Positions 18,031 to 27,082 of a stretch of DNA of 64,000 nucleotides are shown here, one piece after another. This DNA comes from Azospirillum oryzae. Its GTDB lineage: Bacteria > Pseudomonadota > Alphaproteobacteria > Azospirillales > Azospirillaceae. A program made the translations under genes and the position numbers. The stretch covers positions 434,001-498,000 of the forward strand of contig NZ_FXAK01000009.1 in NCBI RefSeq assembly GCF_900177515.1, given 5' to 3'. The notes beneath the pieces are model-generated. The model was not told the origin of the DNA. It saw only the letters and a program-made list of their open reading frames with translations, and ran no database searches. Numbering within the stretch: the stretch's first letter is position 1; the number at the start of each line of letters is the position of its first letter.

Positions 18031-19063
18031 GGCCACGTTGCGCACCGTCTCCGATCCCGGCCGTGCCGGTCCGGCATCGCGATCGTCCCGCCTGGCCCCG
18101 GTCCATTGGCTGGCGCTGATCTTCCTGGCGGCGGCGCTGGGATTCGCCGCCGTCGCCTGGGCGACCGGCAACGGCTTCTACCTGCGTCTGGCGACCGAGG
18201 CGCTGATCTTCGCCGGGCTGGCGATGAGCGTCGACCTGCTGCTGGGCTACACTGGCCTGCTGTCGCTGGGGCAGGCGCTGTATTTCGGGCTGGGCGCCTA
18301 TGTCTCGGCGCTCGTCCTGCGCGACGTCGCTCCCAGCTTCTGGCTGGCGATGGCGGCGGCCCTGCTGGCGGGCGGCGTGGCCGGCCTGATCGGCGGCGTC
18401 ATTGCCAACCGGGTGAAGGGCGTCTATTTCGCCCTCATCACCTTTGGACTGGCCCAGGTCGCCGCCAAGACCGTCTACAACACCCGCGCGCTGGGCGCCT
18501 CGGACGGGCTGATCGGCATTCCGCAGATCCAGGTCGGCTTCGGGCCGTTCAGCCTCGACACCGCCGACCCGCTGTCCTTCTTCCTGCTGGTGCTCGGCCT
18601 GACCGTGGTCGCCTATGCCGGGCTGTCCTACCTGATGGACGCGCCGTTCGGCCGGACGCTGGCCGCCATCCGCGCCAACGAGAAGCGCGTGCCGTTCCTG
18701 GGCTTCAACGCCTGGCGCTACAAGCTGGCGGTCTATGTCCTGGCCGCCTGCGTCGCGGCGCTGGCGGGGGCGCTCTACCCGATGCTGCGCGGTTTCGTCT
18801 CGCCCGAACTGATGTTCTTCGAGACCTCCGGCAATGCCGTCATCACCGTCATCGTCGGCGGCGTCGGCACGCTGGTCGGGCCGGTGGTGGGCAGCCTGCT
18901 GCTGACCGCCCTGCGCTCGGTCGTCGGGTCCTGGACCGAGCATCACCTGATCGTCGTGGGGGTCATCTTCATGCTGTCCGTCATTTTCCTGCGCAAGGGG
19001 CTGGTCGGCGCCCTGCTGGCCCGGCTGAGCCGCCGCGGCGAACAGGGGAGAGCGACACCATGA
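18023..19063 (+). CDS. LivM-type ABC permease
   Basis: 346 residues with a polar N-terminal tail of about 30 residues, then about nine to ten membrane segments. MSVDLLLGYTGLLSLGQA and the loop AAIRANEKRVPFLGFN are typical of LivM, the loop docking onto the ATPase subunits. It pairs with the LivH-type permease. It overlaps both its neighbours (8 bases upstream, ATGA downstream), so all five transporter genes are a single unit. Confidence 0.93.
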   Translation: MPEATLRTVSDPGRAGPASRSSRLAPVHWLALIFLAAALGFAAVAWATGNGFYLRLATEALIFAGLAMSVDLLLGYTGLLSLGQALYFGLGAYVSALVLRDVAPSFWLAMAAALLAGGVAGLIGGVIANRVKGVYFALITFGLAQVAAKTVYNTRALGASDGLIGIPQIQVGFGPFSLDTADPLSFFLLVLGLTVVAYAGLSYLMDAPFGRTLAAIRANEKRVPFLGFNAWRYKLAVYVLAACVAALAGALYPMLRGFVSPELMFFETSGNAVITVIVGGVGTLVGPVVGSLLLTALRSVVGSWTEHHLIVVGVIFMLSVIFLRKGLVGALLARLSRRGEQGRATP

Positions 19064-19836
19064 CGGCATCTCCCCTCAGAACGGCAACAGCCGGCGGCGC
19101 CTGTGCCTTGGGCGTGCGCGACCTGTCGGTGAATTTCGGCGGGCTCCAGGCGGTGGCGGGCGTCGGCTTCGACGCCGCCGCCGGCCGGATCACCTCGGTC
19201 ATCGGCCCCAACGGGGCGGGCAAGAGCACGCTGTTCAACCTGATCAGCGGCGCCATCCGCCCCACCGGCGGCCGGGTGACGCTGGACGGCGCCGACGTCA
19301 CCGGGCGCTCGCCCGACCGGCTGCTCGCCGCCGGGCTGGCGCGGTCCTTCCAGATCACCAACCTGTTCTTCGAGCTGCCGGTCCTGGAAAACCTGCGGAT
19401 CGCCGCGCAGGTGCTGGAAAGGCCCTGGCATGCGCTGCGTCCGGTCGGCCACAGCCGTCGTGCGCTCGCCAAGGCCGACGCGCTGCTGGAGCGCTTCGGC
19501 CTGTCGGCCAAGGCGCGCGAGCTTGCCGGCAACCTCTCCCACGGCGAACAGCGGCGGCTGGAGATCGCGGTGGCGCTGGCCGCCGAACCGCGGGTGCTGC
19601 TGCTGGACGAGCCGACCCAGGGGATGAGCCACGGCGACACCGCCGACACCGGCGCGCTGATCCGCTCGCTGGCCGGCGACCTGACCGTGCTGCTGATCGA
19701 ACACGACATCGGGCTGGTGATGAGCCTGTCGGATCATGTCGTCGTGATGGCCCAGGGCCGGAAGATCGCCGAGGGGCCGCCCGCCGTGGTCCGCGCCGAC
19801 CCCGCCGTACAGGCCGCCTATTTCGGACACCGGTGA
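19060..19836 (+). CDS. LivG-type ABC ATPase
   Basis: 258 residues. Walker A GPNGAGKST (about residues 49-57), signature LSHGEQRRLEIA, Walker B VLLLDEPTQGMS, and switch His in IEHDIGLV are all present. It couples ATP hydrolysis to import through the adjacent permeases. The ATG at 19060 overlaps the LivM-type stop (ATGA). A longer open frame upstream of 19060 is shadow sequence. The Q-loop FQITNLF and the LivG-type insertion are typical of the branched-chain amino acid subfamily. Confidence 0.94.
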   Translation: MTASPLRTATAGGACALGVRDLSVNFGGLQAVAGVGFDAAAGRITSVIGPNGAGKSTLFNLISGAIRPTGGRVTLDGADVTGRSPDRLLAAGLARSFQITNLFFELPVLENLRIAAQVLERPWHALRPVGHSRRALAKADALLERFGLSAKARELAGNLSHGEQRRLEIAVALAAEPRVLLLDEPTQGMSHGDTADTGALIRSLAGDLTVLLIEHDIGLVMSLSDHVVVMAQGRKIAEGPPAVVRADPAVQAAYFGHR

Positions 19837-20549
19837 CACCCATGCTTTCCATTGAGAACCTGCACGCGCATTACGGCCTGAGCCACGTCCTGCAGGGGGT
19901 GTCCCTGCAGGCCGGTCCGGGCGAGGTGGTCGGGCTGTTCGGCCGCAACGGCGTCGGCAAGACCACCATCCTCAAATCCGTCGCCGGGTGGGTTCCGGCC
20001 AGTTCCGGCGCGATCCGCTTCGGCGGCGTCGATCTGGCCGGCCGGACGCCGGACGCCATCGCCCGCCTCGGGCTCGGCCTGGTGCCGGAGGACCGCCGCA
20101 TCTTCCCCGGCCTTAGCGTCGAGGAGAATCTGCGGCTGGGGCTGCTGCAATGCCCCGGCCGGGCGCGCCGGGAGAACGAGCAGGCGATCGGACAGGCCTT
20201 CGCCCGCTTCCCCCGTCTGGCCGAGCGGCGGCGACAGCTCGGCACCACCCTGTCCGGCGGCGAGCAGCAGATGCTGGCGATGGCCCGCGTGATGGTGGGC
20301 ACCGCCAAGCTGCTGCTGATCGACGAGCCGACGGAAGGGCTGGCGCCGATGATCGTCGACGAGATCTTCGCGATCATCACCGAACTGAAGCGGGCGGGGC
20401 TGACCATCCTGCTGGTGGAGCAGAACATCCACCGCGCGCTCGACGTCGCCGACCGCTTCTACGCGGTGGAGCGGGGCCGCATCACGCTTCATGGCGAAGC
20501 CGCCTCGCCCGCCGACCGCGCCCGGCTGATGGAGATGGTCGCCGTGTGA
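19833..20549 (+). CDS. LivF-type ABC ATPase
   Basis: 238 residues. Walker A GRNGVGKTT (about residues 37-45), signature LSGGEQQMLAMA and Walker B LLLIDEPTEGLAP are intact, as is the EDRRIFPGLSVEENL segment typical of LivF. It is the second ATPase of the importer. GTG 19833 overlaps the previous stop as GTGA; ATG 19842 is the alternative start, three codons in. It is the last gene of the + strand region-1 transcription unit and is convergent with the LysR gene at 20602. The 52-bp gap shows no clear terminator. Confidence 0.93.
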   Translation: MTPMLSIENLHAHYGLSHVLQGVSLQAGPGEVVGLFGRNGVGKTTILKSVAGWVPASSGAIRFGGVDLAGRTPDAIARLGLGLVPEDRRIFPGLSVEENLRLGLLQCPGRARRENEQAIGQAFARFPRLAERRRQLGTTLSGGEQQMLAMARVMVGTAKLLLIDEPTEGLAPMIVDEIFAIITELKRAGLTILLVEQNIHRALDVADRFYAVERGRITLHGEAASPADRARLMEMVAV

Positions 20550-20601
20550 TCCGGCGGCCCGGTTTACGGCCCCGGACAGGGAAGGCGGACGGGGAAGGGC
20601 G

Positions 20602-21534
20602 TCAGGCTTGCTCCACCGCGACGGTGAAGTTCGGGTCCCGGCGCCTCAACTCGTCCAGCAGGCCGTTGATGATGTGCAGCGCCTGGGCCGTCGCGGCGTT
20701 CGGTTCGCCGACGGTCGGGCGGATGAGGAACAGCGTGCGCGTCAGTGCCGGCTCGCTGATCGGCCGGATCACCAGCACGCCGGCCTGGACGTCTTCCGCC
20801 ACGGCGCTGTGCGGCAGGATCGCACAGGCCAGTCCGCGGCGGACCATGTCCTTGATCGCCTGCATGGATTCCAGCGAGAAGGCGATGTTCGGCGCCAGCC
20901 CGCGCGCGGTCATCGCATCGGTGACCAGGCGTCGGACGAGATCGCCCGCGTTCGGCATCGCCAGTTCGGCGTCGGCGATGCCCGCCAGCGACACCGGGCC
21001 GGTCCCGTCGAAGCGCGAGCCCGGATGGGTGATCAGGCACAAGGCCTCGTTCAGCCGCGGTTCGCGGTGCAGCATGCGGCTGGGCGGTACCGTGTAGGCC
21101 AGCGCCAGATCCAGCTTGCCCGACGAGACATGGCCGATCAGGGCGTGGCTCAGCTCTTCGAATAGCTTTAATTCGACCCCCGGCAGGGCGCCGTGCAGCC
21201 GTTCCATCAGGCGGCCGGCCAGCAGCCCCGACAGGCTGGGGGTCAGTCCCACCGCCAGCGTCCTCGGAACCTGCCCGGCGAGCTCGCGCAGCGAACGTTT
21301 CAAATCCTCCAGGCGCCGCACCATCAGCCTGGCCTCTTCCAGGAAGAGGAGGCCGGCCGGGGTAGGGTGGGTGCCGGTGACGGTGCGGACCAGCAGCGGC
21401 ACCCCGAATTCCCGCTCCAGCGCCTTGATCTGCACCCCCAGCGCCGGCTGCGCGATGTTCAGTGCCAGCGCCGCCTTGCTGATGCTGCCCAATTCGCAAA
21501 CCAGAATGAAACTTTCCAGCTGGCGGCTGCGCAT
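20602..21534 (-). CDS. LysR-type transcriptional regulator
   Basis: 310 residues from ATG 21534 (MRSRQLESF). An upstream in-frame start at 21627 adds a low-complexity tail and is rejected. The helix-turn-helix spans about residues 18-37 (SISKAALALNIAQPALGVQI) and the rest is a LysR substrate-binding domain of the CbbR/nitrogen-assimilation-control-like type. It is divergent from the ABC-transporter operon at 21744 across a 209-bp gap that contains two palindromes, so it probably controls that operon. Confidence 0.93.
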   Translation of the reverse strand: MRSRQLESFILVCELGSISKAALALNIAQPALGVQIKALEREFGVPLLVRTVTGTHPTPAGLLFLEEARLMVRRLEDLKRSLRELAGQVPRTLAVGLTPSLSGLLAGRLMERLHGALPGVELKLFEELSHALIGHVSSGKLDLALAYTVPPSRMLHREPRLNEALCLITHPGSRFDGTGPVSLAGIADAELAMPNAGDLVRRLVTDAMTARGLAPNIAFSLESMQAIKDMVRRGLACAILPHSAVAEDVQAGVLVIRPISEPALTRTLFLIRPTVGEPNAATAQALHIINGLLDELRRRDPNFTVAVEQA

Positions 21535-21651
21535 CCGTCGTGATCCATCGTTTTTGGGGGCTGCGGCAGGGCGGACGGCGCCGGCACGGCCACAAGCCTC
21601 GCACCGGCGGCGGGGGAGGGCAAACAATTTTTATATGGGGGTGGTCCAAAG

Positions 21652-21695
21652 CTGTCCTGGACAGGGTCGGCAGGCTGCATTTGTATGCTTACAAA
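21652..21695. promoter_or_regulatory. Two palindromes in divergent LysR/ABC promoter
   Basis: CTGTCC-T-GGACAG at 21652-21664 and TTTGTA-tgct-TACAAA at 21680-21695 are both perfect inverted repeats. They lie 49 to 92 bases before the ATPase start at 21744. The second fits the LysR T-N11-A style of site. They are candidate operators for the LysR gene at 20602. Confidence 0.5.
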
Positions 21696-21743
21696 ACAAA
21701 CAGAAGTCAGGCGGAACGCCGAACGCCCGACACCGGGAGGGAG

Positions 21744-22655
21744 ATGCAGCCCATGCGTGGCCTATCGTCAGAAAGAGCGCCGGTCCCCCAGGATCCGGCA
21801 GGCGCGTCCCATCCGGCGCACCCCATTCCCTTCGGCCGCACTCCGGGCTCCAACGGTCTGGCGGCCGGGGCCCATGCGGTGATGACTGGCGTCACCCGTA
21901 TCTTCGGATCGGCGGTCCATGCGTTGGGGCCGGTCGATCTGGAACTGCGCCGGGGAGAGTTCTTCTCGATCGTTGGTCCGTCCGGCTGCGGCAAGTCGAC
22001 CCTGCTCGATGTGTTGGCCGGTCTGAGCGCCCCCACCGACGGCACCATCACCTTCGAAGGCAAGCGGGTGCGCGGCACGGTTCCCGACGGGGTCGGCGTG
22101 GTGTTCCAGGAGGATGCGTCCTTTCCCTGGCTGACCGTGCGCGACAACATCGGCTTCGGCCTGCGACGCGCGGGCTTCCGCGGTCCCGAGGCGGAAGACC
22201 GCGTGCGCCATGCAATCGACTTCATGGGGCTGAACGATTTCGCCGACGCCTATCCCAACCAGCTGTCCGGCGGCATGCGCCAGCGCGTCTGCATCGCCCG
22301 CACGCTGGTGATGCGTCCGCGCCTCGTGCTGCTTGACGAGCCGTTCGGCGCGCTCGACCAGCAGACGCGCCTGCTGATGGGAGACGAGCTGCTGCGGCTG
22401 TGGCGGGCCAGCGGGGCGACCGTCCTGCTGATCACCCACGCGCTGGACGAGGCGGCGATGCTGTCCGACCGCATCGGCGTGATGTCGTCGCGTCCCGGCC
22501 GCTTCATCGAGATCGTCGAAACCGGCTGGCCGCGCGACCGGACCAGCGCCATCGCCGCCGAGCCCGCCTTCGGCGAGGTCACCACCCGGCTGTGGAACAC
22601 GCTGCGCGAGGAATCGCTGAAGGCGATGGCCAGCCAGCGGAGGGTCGCGGGATGA
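21744..22655 (+). CDS. NitT/TauT-type ABC transporter ATPase
   Basis: 303 residues. Walker A GPSGCGKST, signature LSGGMRQRVCIA, Walker B LVLLDEPFGALD and switch ITHALDEA are intact; the family (SsuB/TauB/NrtD) imports sulfonates, taurine, nitrate or small aromatic acids. The N-terminal 50 residues before the ATPase domain are Pro/Gly-rich and non-conserved. ATG 21744 follows GGGAGGGAG closely, and ATG 21753 is three codons further with better spacing. The stop overlaps the permease start as ATGA. Confidence 0.9.
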   Translation: MQPMRGLSSERAPVPQDPAGASHPAHPIPFGRTPGSNGLAAGAHAVMTGVTRIFGSAVHALGPVDLELRRGEFFSIVGPSGCGKSTLLDVLAGLSAPTDGTITFEGKRVRGTVPDGVGVVFQEDASFPWLTVRDNIGFGLRRAGFRGPEAEDRVRHAIDFMGLNDFADAYPNQLSGGMRQRVCIARTLVMRPRLVLLDEPFGALDQQTRLLMGDELLRLWRASGATVLLITHALDEAAMLSDRIGVMSSRPGRFIEIVETGWPRDRTSAIAAEPAFGEVTTRLWNTLREESLKAMASQRRVAG

Positions 22656-24169
22656 CGCGGGCCGGCATCCAGCGCCTGCTGATCACTGCCGCCGCCGTCC
22701 TGGCGCTGGAGGCGTCCTGTCGCCTTGGCTATGTCGGGCGCGCCACCATGATCCCGCCGTCGGAGATGCTGGCCGAGCTGGTCCGGCTGATGGGAACCGA
22801 CGGGTTCTGGTCGCAGATCGGCTTCACCCTGCGCAACATCCTGGCCGCCGCCGTCGCCGCGATGGTGGCGGGCTTCGCCGGCGGCGTCGCGCTGCACGCC
22901 CTGCCGCGGGTCCGCCGGGCGGTCGAGCCGCTGATCGCCAGCTATTACGCCCTGCCCTTCTTCGTGCTGTATCCGCTGTTCATCGTTCTGCTCGGCATGA
23001 ACGCGCTGCCGATCATCGCCATGGGTTTCCTCTATGCGGTGATGGCGATGGTGACGGCGACGCTGTCCGGGCTGGACCGCATCCCGCCGGTGCTGCGCAA
23101 GGTCGGCCGCACCTACCGCCTCGACCGCGTCCAGGACGCGCTGCTGATCCAGCTTCCGGCCGCCGGGCCGCACATCTTCACCGGGGTGAAGCTGGCGTTG
23201 AGCTATTCGGTGACCGGCGTTATCGGAGCGTAGTTCATCCTGGCCGGCAGCGGGCTCGGCTACTCCATCGCCTTCGCGTACAACAATCTCCAGGACCGGA
23301 CGATGTACGCGCTGCTGCTGTTCGTGGTGGTCTTCGTGTCCAGCCTGACCGTGCTGCTGCACTGGGCGGAACAGCGGGTGCGCCACCGCTCGGGCGCCGG
23401 CCGTGTCGGCGGTGCCCGCGACACCGCCGGGACGGGGGAGAAGCTGGCGGCCACCGCCGTCATCGCCCTGCTGATCCTGGGCGGCTGGCAGCTGTTCCAC
23501 GGGCTCGCGGGGGACGAGGCGCTGGCCTCGCCGGCTGTCACGCTGAACCGGCTGGTCGTCCTGTTCAGCAACCCGTCCTTCTGGGAAAACGTGGCGGAGA
23601 CGGCGAAGGCGCTCGGGCTGTCGTTGCTGATCTCCTGCATCGGCGGCGGGCTGGCGGGCGTGCTGATCGGTGCGAACCGCGCGCTGTCGGACGTGCTGGA
23701 GCCGCTGTTCGTCACCCTCTACGCCATTCCCAAGGTCACGCTCTATCCGGTGATCCTGCTGCTGTTCGGACTGGGCATGCCGGCGAAGGTGGCGTTCGGC
23801 ACGCTGCACGGCTTCATCCCGATGATGCTGGTCACCATGGGCGCCATCCGCGCCATGAACCCGGTGCTACGGCGCTCGGCCCGCGCCATGCGGCTGACGC
23901 GGATGCAGACCCTGACGGCGATCCTGGTGCCGGCGACGGTCCCGGAGATTGTGACCGGCCTGCGCATCAGCTTCTCCATCACCCTGCTGGGCGTGATGGT
24001 CGGCGAGATGTTCGCGTCCAAGCGCGGGCTGGGCTTCATGATCATGAACGGCATCAGCGTCAACGACACCGCGACGATGATGAGCGTCACCGTGCTGATC
24101 GGCCTGTTCGCCCTGGCGGTCAACAGCGCACTACTCGCGATCGACAACCGGATGCACCGGGTCGCCTGA
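22652..24169 (+). pseudogene. Tandem-domain ABC permease interrupted by an in-frame TAG
   Basis: The reading frame from ATG 22652 runs to TAG 23231-23233 and then continues in the same frame to 24169, for 505 codons plus the terminal stop. Codons about 1-260 and 270-500 each encode one binding-protein-dependent permease domain (NitT/TauT type), so the intact gene would give a fused double permease. The interrupting TAG falls in SVTGVIGA-stop-FILAGSGLGYS. The matching place in the second domain reads LLGVMVGEMFASKRGLG, so a Glu (GAG) is expected and one G-to-T change explains the stop. No other defect is visible. It may be a real recent nonsense mutation, a sequencing error, or two separately translated halves (an ATG at 23303 could start a C-terminal piece). 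Confidence 0.88.
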
Positions 24170-24249
24170 GCGGCACCCGCCTTCGAGCGTCCTCTTCGCC
24201 TGTCACCTCCTTCCCGGCCGCCGGCCCGCCCGGCGGAAAGGACCCCGTC

Positions 24250-25272
24250 ATGCCCATCGAAACGGCAAAGCTGATCGACGTCCATGCCCATGTCCGCCTG
24301 GAGGCCACCAACGGCGCCGCCGGTGCCCACGGGCCGGAACACGGCGTCGACGAGAACGGCCAGCCCTGGTACCGTGTCGGCAATTACCGGCTGAGCGGCG
24401 TCCGCCACCTGAATAGCCCCTTCACCGATCCGGAGCTGCGGCTGCGCCGCATGGATGAGGCTGGTATCGACTTCCAGGTGCTGTCGGCCAGTCCGCTGAA
24501 CTACTTCCATCACATCGACGTGCCCTCGGCCGTTTCCTTCTGCCGCCGCCACAACGACGCGCTGGCGGAACTGGTCGGGCGCTACCCCGACCGGCTGGGC
24601 GGGCTGGCCGCCCTGCCGATGCAGGATCCGCGCGCGGCGACGGAGGAGCTGGAGCGCTCCGTCGGGGAACTGGGCCTGTGGGGGGCGGCGACCGGCACCG
24701 AATTCGCGGGCGAGCCGCTGCACAGCCCGGAGTTCGACAGGCTCTACGAGGCGTTCGTCCGGCTGGACGTGCCGCTGTTCCTGCATCCGGCCCCGGCTGG
24801 CATCGACGGTCCGCCCGGCGATCCGGCGCTGAAGCGCTTCGACCTCGACGTTATCATCGGCTTCGCCGCGCAGGAGACCATCGCCATCGCCACCCTGATA
24901 TTCGGCGGCGTGCTGGAGCGCCACCCCAGGCTGGACGTCTGGATCAGCCATGGCGGCGGTGCCGCCGCCTTCACCGCCGGGCGCCTGGCGCAGGCCGGCA
25001 TGAAGCGGCCCTGGGCCAGCCAGTCCATGAAGAAGGATGGCGCCTTCGAGGAGATGCTGTCGCGCCTGTGGTTCGACACGCACCTGAACGACGACCGGGC
25101 GCTGGCGCTGCTGACCCAGGTGGTTGGGCCGGACCGGCTGGTCTTCGGCACCAACTTCGCCGGCTGGGACCAGCCGGAGGACGGACATCACGGCGCCGTG
25201 TCGCCGGCGCTGGCCGGCAACGCCCGCCGCCTGCTGAGAAAAGACAAAATCTTCAACGGAGGGACGCCATGA
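24250..25272 (+). CDS. ACMSD-like amidohydrolase (metal-dependent hydrolase/decarboxylase)
   Basis: 340 residues, Amidohydrolase_2 family (2-amino-3-carboxymuconate-6-semialdehyde decarboxylase, 5-carboxyvanillate and 2,6-dihydroxybenzoate decarboxylases). The metal motif DVHAH gives His12 and His14. FLHPAP and ISHGGG supply further ligands, and VVGPDRLVFGTNFAGWD near the C-terminus carries the conserved Asp. It probably acts by decarboxylation or C-C/C-N hydrolysis on a cyclic or unsaturated acid. It is inserted between the permease and the binding-protein genes of the ABC transporter, so its substrate may be the imported compound. Confidence 0.85.
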   Translation: MPIETAKLIDVHAHVRLEATNGAAGAHGPEHGVDENGQPWYRVGNYRLSGVRHLNSPFTDPELRLRRMDEAGIDFQVLSASPLNYFHHIDVPSAVSFCRRHNDALAELVGRYPDRLGGLAALPMQDPRAATEELERSVGELGLWGAATGTEFAGEPLHSPEFDRLYEAFVRLDVPLFLHPAPAGIDGPPGDPALKRFDLDVIIGFAAQETIAIATLIFGGVLERHPRLDVWISHGGGAAAFTAGRLAQAGMKRPWASQSMKKDGAFEEMLSRLWFDTHLNDDRALALLTQVVGPDRLVFGTNFAGWDQPEDGHHGAVSPALAGNARRLLRKDKIFNGGTP

Positions 25273-26249
25273 CCATCACCCGTTTCCTGACCCGTGCGCT
25301 GGCAGCGGTGCCGCTGATCGGCGGCCTGCTGGCTTCGGCGCCGCAGGCCCATGCGCTGGAGATCATGGCGTCCCATTACGGCGCCCTGCTGAACACCGCT
25401 CCGATCGCCGTGGCGCTGGAGCGGGGCGACTACAAGAGGAACGGCGTCGACGTCACCGACGTGATGAGCTCGGTCGGCGGCGGCACCGGCATCCGCAACA
25501 TGGTGGGCGGCGGGCTGGGCTACGGCATCGTCAGCACCTCCACCGCGCTGGCCGGCATCAGGCAGGGCATGGACATCCGCATCGTCCACACCGCGATCCG
25601 CCGGGTGGACGACCTGCTGTGGGTGACGCGGCCGGACAGCGGCGTCTCTTCGGTCAAGAATCTGGTCGGCCGCAAGGTCGGCATCACCGCGCCGAAATCG
25701 TCGAGCGAGCTGATGGTCGTCATGGCCTTCGAGGCGGCCGGCTTCCCCGGCAAGGCCGACATGGTGGCGCTCGGCTCCGTCGGCTCCGGCCTGTCGGCAC
25801 TGGAACAGGGCGGGGTGGACGCGGCGCTGATCCTGGAGCCGCTCTACAGCGCCCGCAAGGACCGCTACAAGGTCGCCTTCTCGCTGGAGAACCTGCCGTC
25901 GATGACGCCGACCGTCGGCGTCGCCACCGGCGACTTCATGCGCAAGAGCCCGGACCAGCTGCGCGGGCTGCTCGCCGCATGGCGCTCGGCGGTGAACTTC
26001 ATTTACGAGAACCCGGAGGAGGCCGCGAAGATGGTCGCCAAGCGCTACGGCGACACGCTGCCGGTCGATGTCGCCACCACCTCGATGAAGCGCATGGCGG
26101 CGATCAAGTACTGGAGCCAGGGCGATTTCGACATGGACGCCCTGAACATCTGGGTCAAGGGCATGGAGCGCATGGGCGAATGGTCCGGCCCGGTCGACTG
26201 GTCGAAGGTGCTGGACAGCTCCTTCCTCGCCGCCGACCTGCGCAAGTGA
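25269..26249 (+). CDS. NMT1/TauA-type periplasmic binding protein
   Basis: 326 residues with a Sec signal (hydrophobic stretch at about residues 10-25, cleavage after the AHA at about residues 27-29). The mature part belongs to the NMT1/THI5-like (SsuA/TauA) family: early ASHYGALLNTAPIAVALE and SVKNLVGRKVGITAPKSSSE are typical. It is the binding component for the ATPase and permease at 21744-24169, although separated from them by the amidohydrolase. ATG 25269 overlaps the amidohydrolase stop (ATGA). Its substrate is not evident. Confidence 0.9.
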   Translation: MTITRFLTRALAAVPLIGGLLASAPQAHALEIMASHYGALLNTAPIAVALERGDYKRNGVDVTDVMSSVGGGTGIRNMVGGGLGYGIVSTSTALAGIRQGMDIRIVHTAIRRVDDLLWVTRPDSGVSSVKNLVGRKVGITAPKSSSELMVVMAFEAAGFPGKADMVALGSVGSGLSALEQGGVDAALILEPLYSARKDRYKVAFSLENLPSMTPTVGVATGDFMRKSPDQLRGLLAAWRSAVNFIYENPEEAAKMVAKRYGDTLPVDVATTSMKRMAAIKYWSQGDFDMDALNIWVKGMERMGEWSGPVDWSKVLDSSFLAADLRK

Positions 26250-26263
26250 CGGGGCGATCCGCC

Positions 26264-27082
26264 ATGACGCAGCAGACCTGGACCGCGGACGGCGCGCTGG
26301 CCGTCGTCATCGGCGGCGGCAACGGCATCGGCGCGGAGACCGCGTGCCTGATGGCGGCGCGCGGCTGGCGGCTGGCCGTCGCCGACCTCGATCCGGATGC
26401 GGCGGAGCGGGTGGCCGGCGAGATCGGCGGCACCGCGCTGGCGCTCGACATCGCCGACGCCGCGGCGGTCGACCAGACCGCCGCCGCCATCGAGGCGGCG
26501 CATGGTCCGGTCGGCGCGCTGGTGGTCGCCGCCGCCGTCTTCCAGCCGGTGCTGCCGCCGGCCGAGCTGCCGCTGGAGGTGTGGGAGCGCACGGTCCAGG
26601 TCAACCTGACCGGCACCTATTACGCCAATCGCGCCTTCGGCACCCGCATGGCTCGGCAGGGGCGGGGCAGCATCGTCAACATCGCGTCGATCGCCGCCAT
26701 CGGTTCGGTGCCGGTCCATGCCTATGCGTCGAGCAAGGCCGGGGTGGTCAGCCTGACGCTGAATCTCGCCGGGGAGTGGGGGCGCGCCGGGGTGCGGGTC
26801 AACTGCGTCTCCCCCGGCTCGACGCTGGTGCCGCGGGTGGTCGAACGGATCCGGTCGGGCCGCTACGCTGCCGATCCGGCCGAATTCACGGCGCTCGGCC
26901 GGATCGTGCAGCCGCGCGAGGTGGCGGAGAGCATCGAGTTCCTGGCCTCCGACCGGGCGTCGGCGATCACCGGCGTCAATCTGGTGGTGGATGCCGGATG
27001 GCACGTCGCCGGCACCTGGGCTCAGTATGGCGGCGTCCGTCCGGCTCCGTCTTCCATCGAGGCGGCGGGAGGCGCGGCATGA
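26264..27082 (+). CDS. Short-chain dehydrogenase/reductase
   Basis: 272 residues, classical SDR fold. The nucleotide motif is GGGNGIG (about residues 18-24). The catalytic Ser lies in NIASIAAIG and the Tyr/Lys in YASSKAG. ADLDPD after strand 2 has Asp, indicating NAD rather than NADP. The C-terminal 20 residues past LVVDAGWHVAGTW are a non-conserved extension. It probably oxidises a hydroxyl or a dihydrodiol in the operon's pathway. It is preceded by the binding-protein gene (14-bp gap) and overlaps the next gene as ATGA. Confidence 0.9.
   Translation: MTQQTWTADGALAVVIGGGNGIGAETACLMAARGWRLAVADLDPDAAERVAGEIGGTALALDIADAAAVDQTAAAIEAAHGPVGALVVAAAVFQPVLPPAELPLEVWERTVQVNLTGTYYANRAFGTRMARQGRGSIVNIASIAAIGSVPVHAYASSKAGVVSLTLNLAGEWGRAGVRVNCVSPGSTLVPRVVERIRSGRYAADPAEFTALGRIVQPREVAESIEFLASDRASAITGVNLVVDAGWHVAGTWAQYGGVRPAPSSIEAAGGAA

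Noticed and set aside
23303..24169. C-terminal half of the permease as an independent gene starting at ATG 23303
   Set aside because: No ribosome site is visible, the start falls inside a membrane domain, and the frame continues unbroken from the first half except for the TAG; kept as part of one interrupted gene, with separate translation noted as possible.
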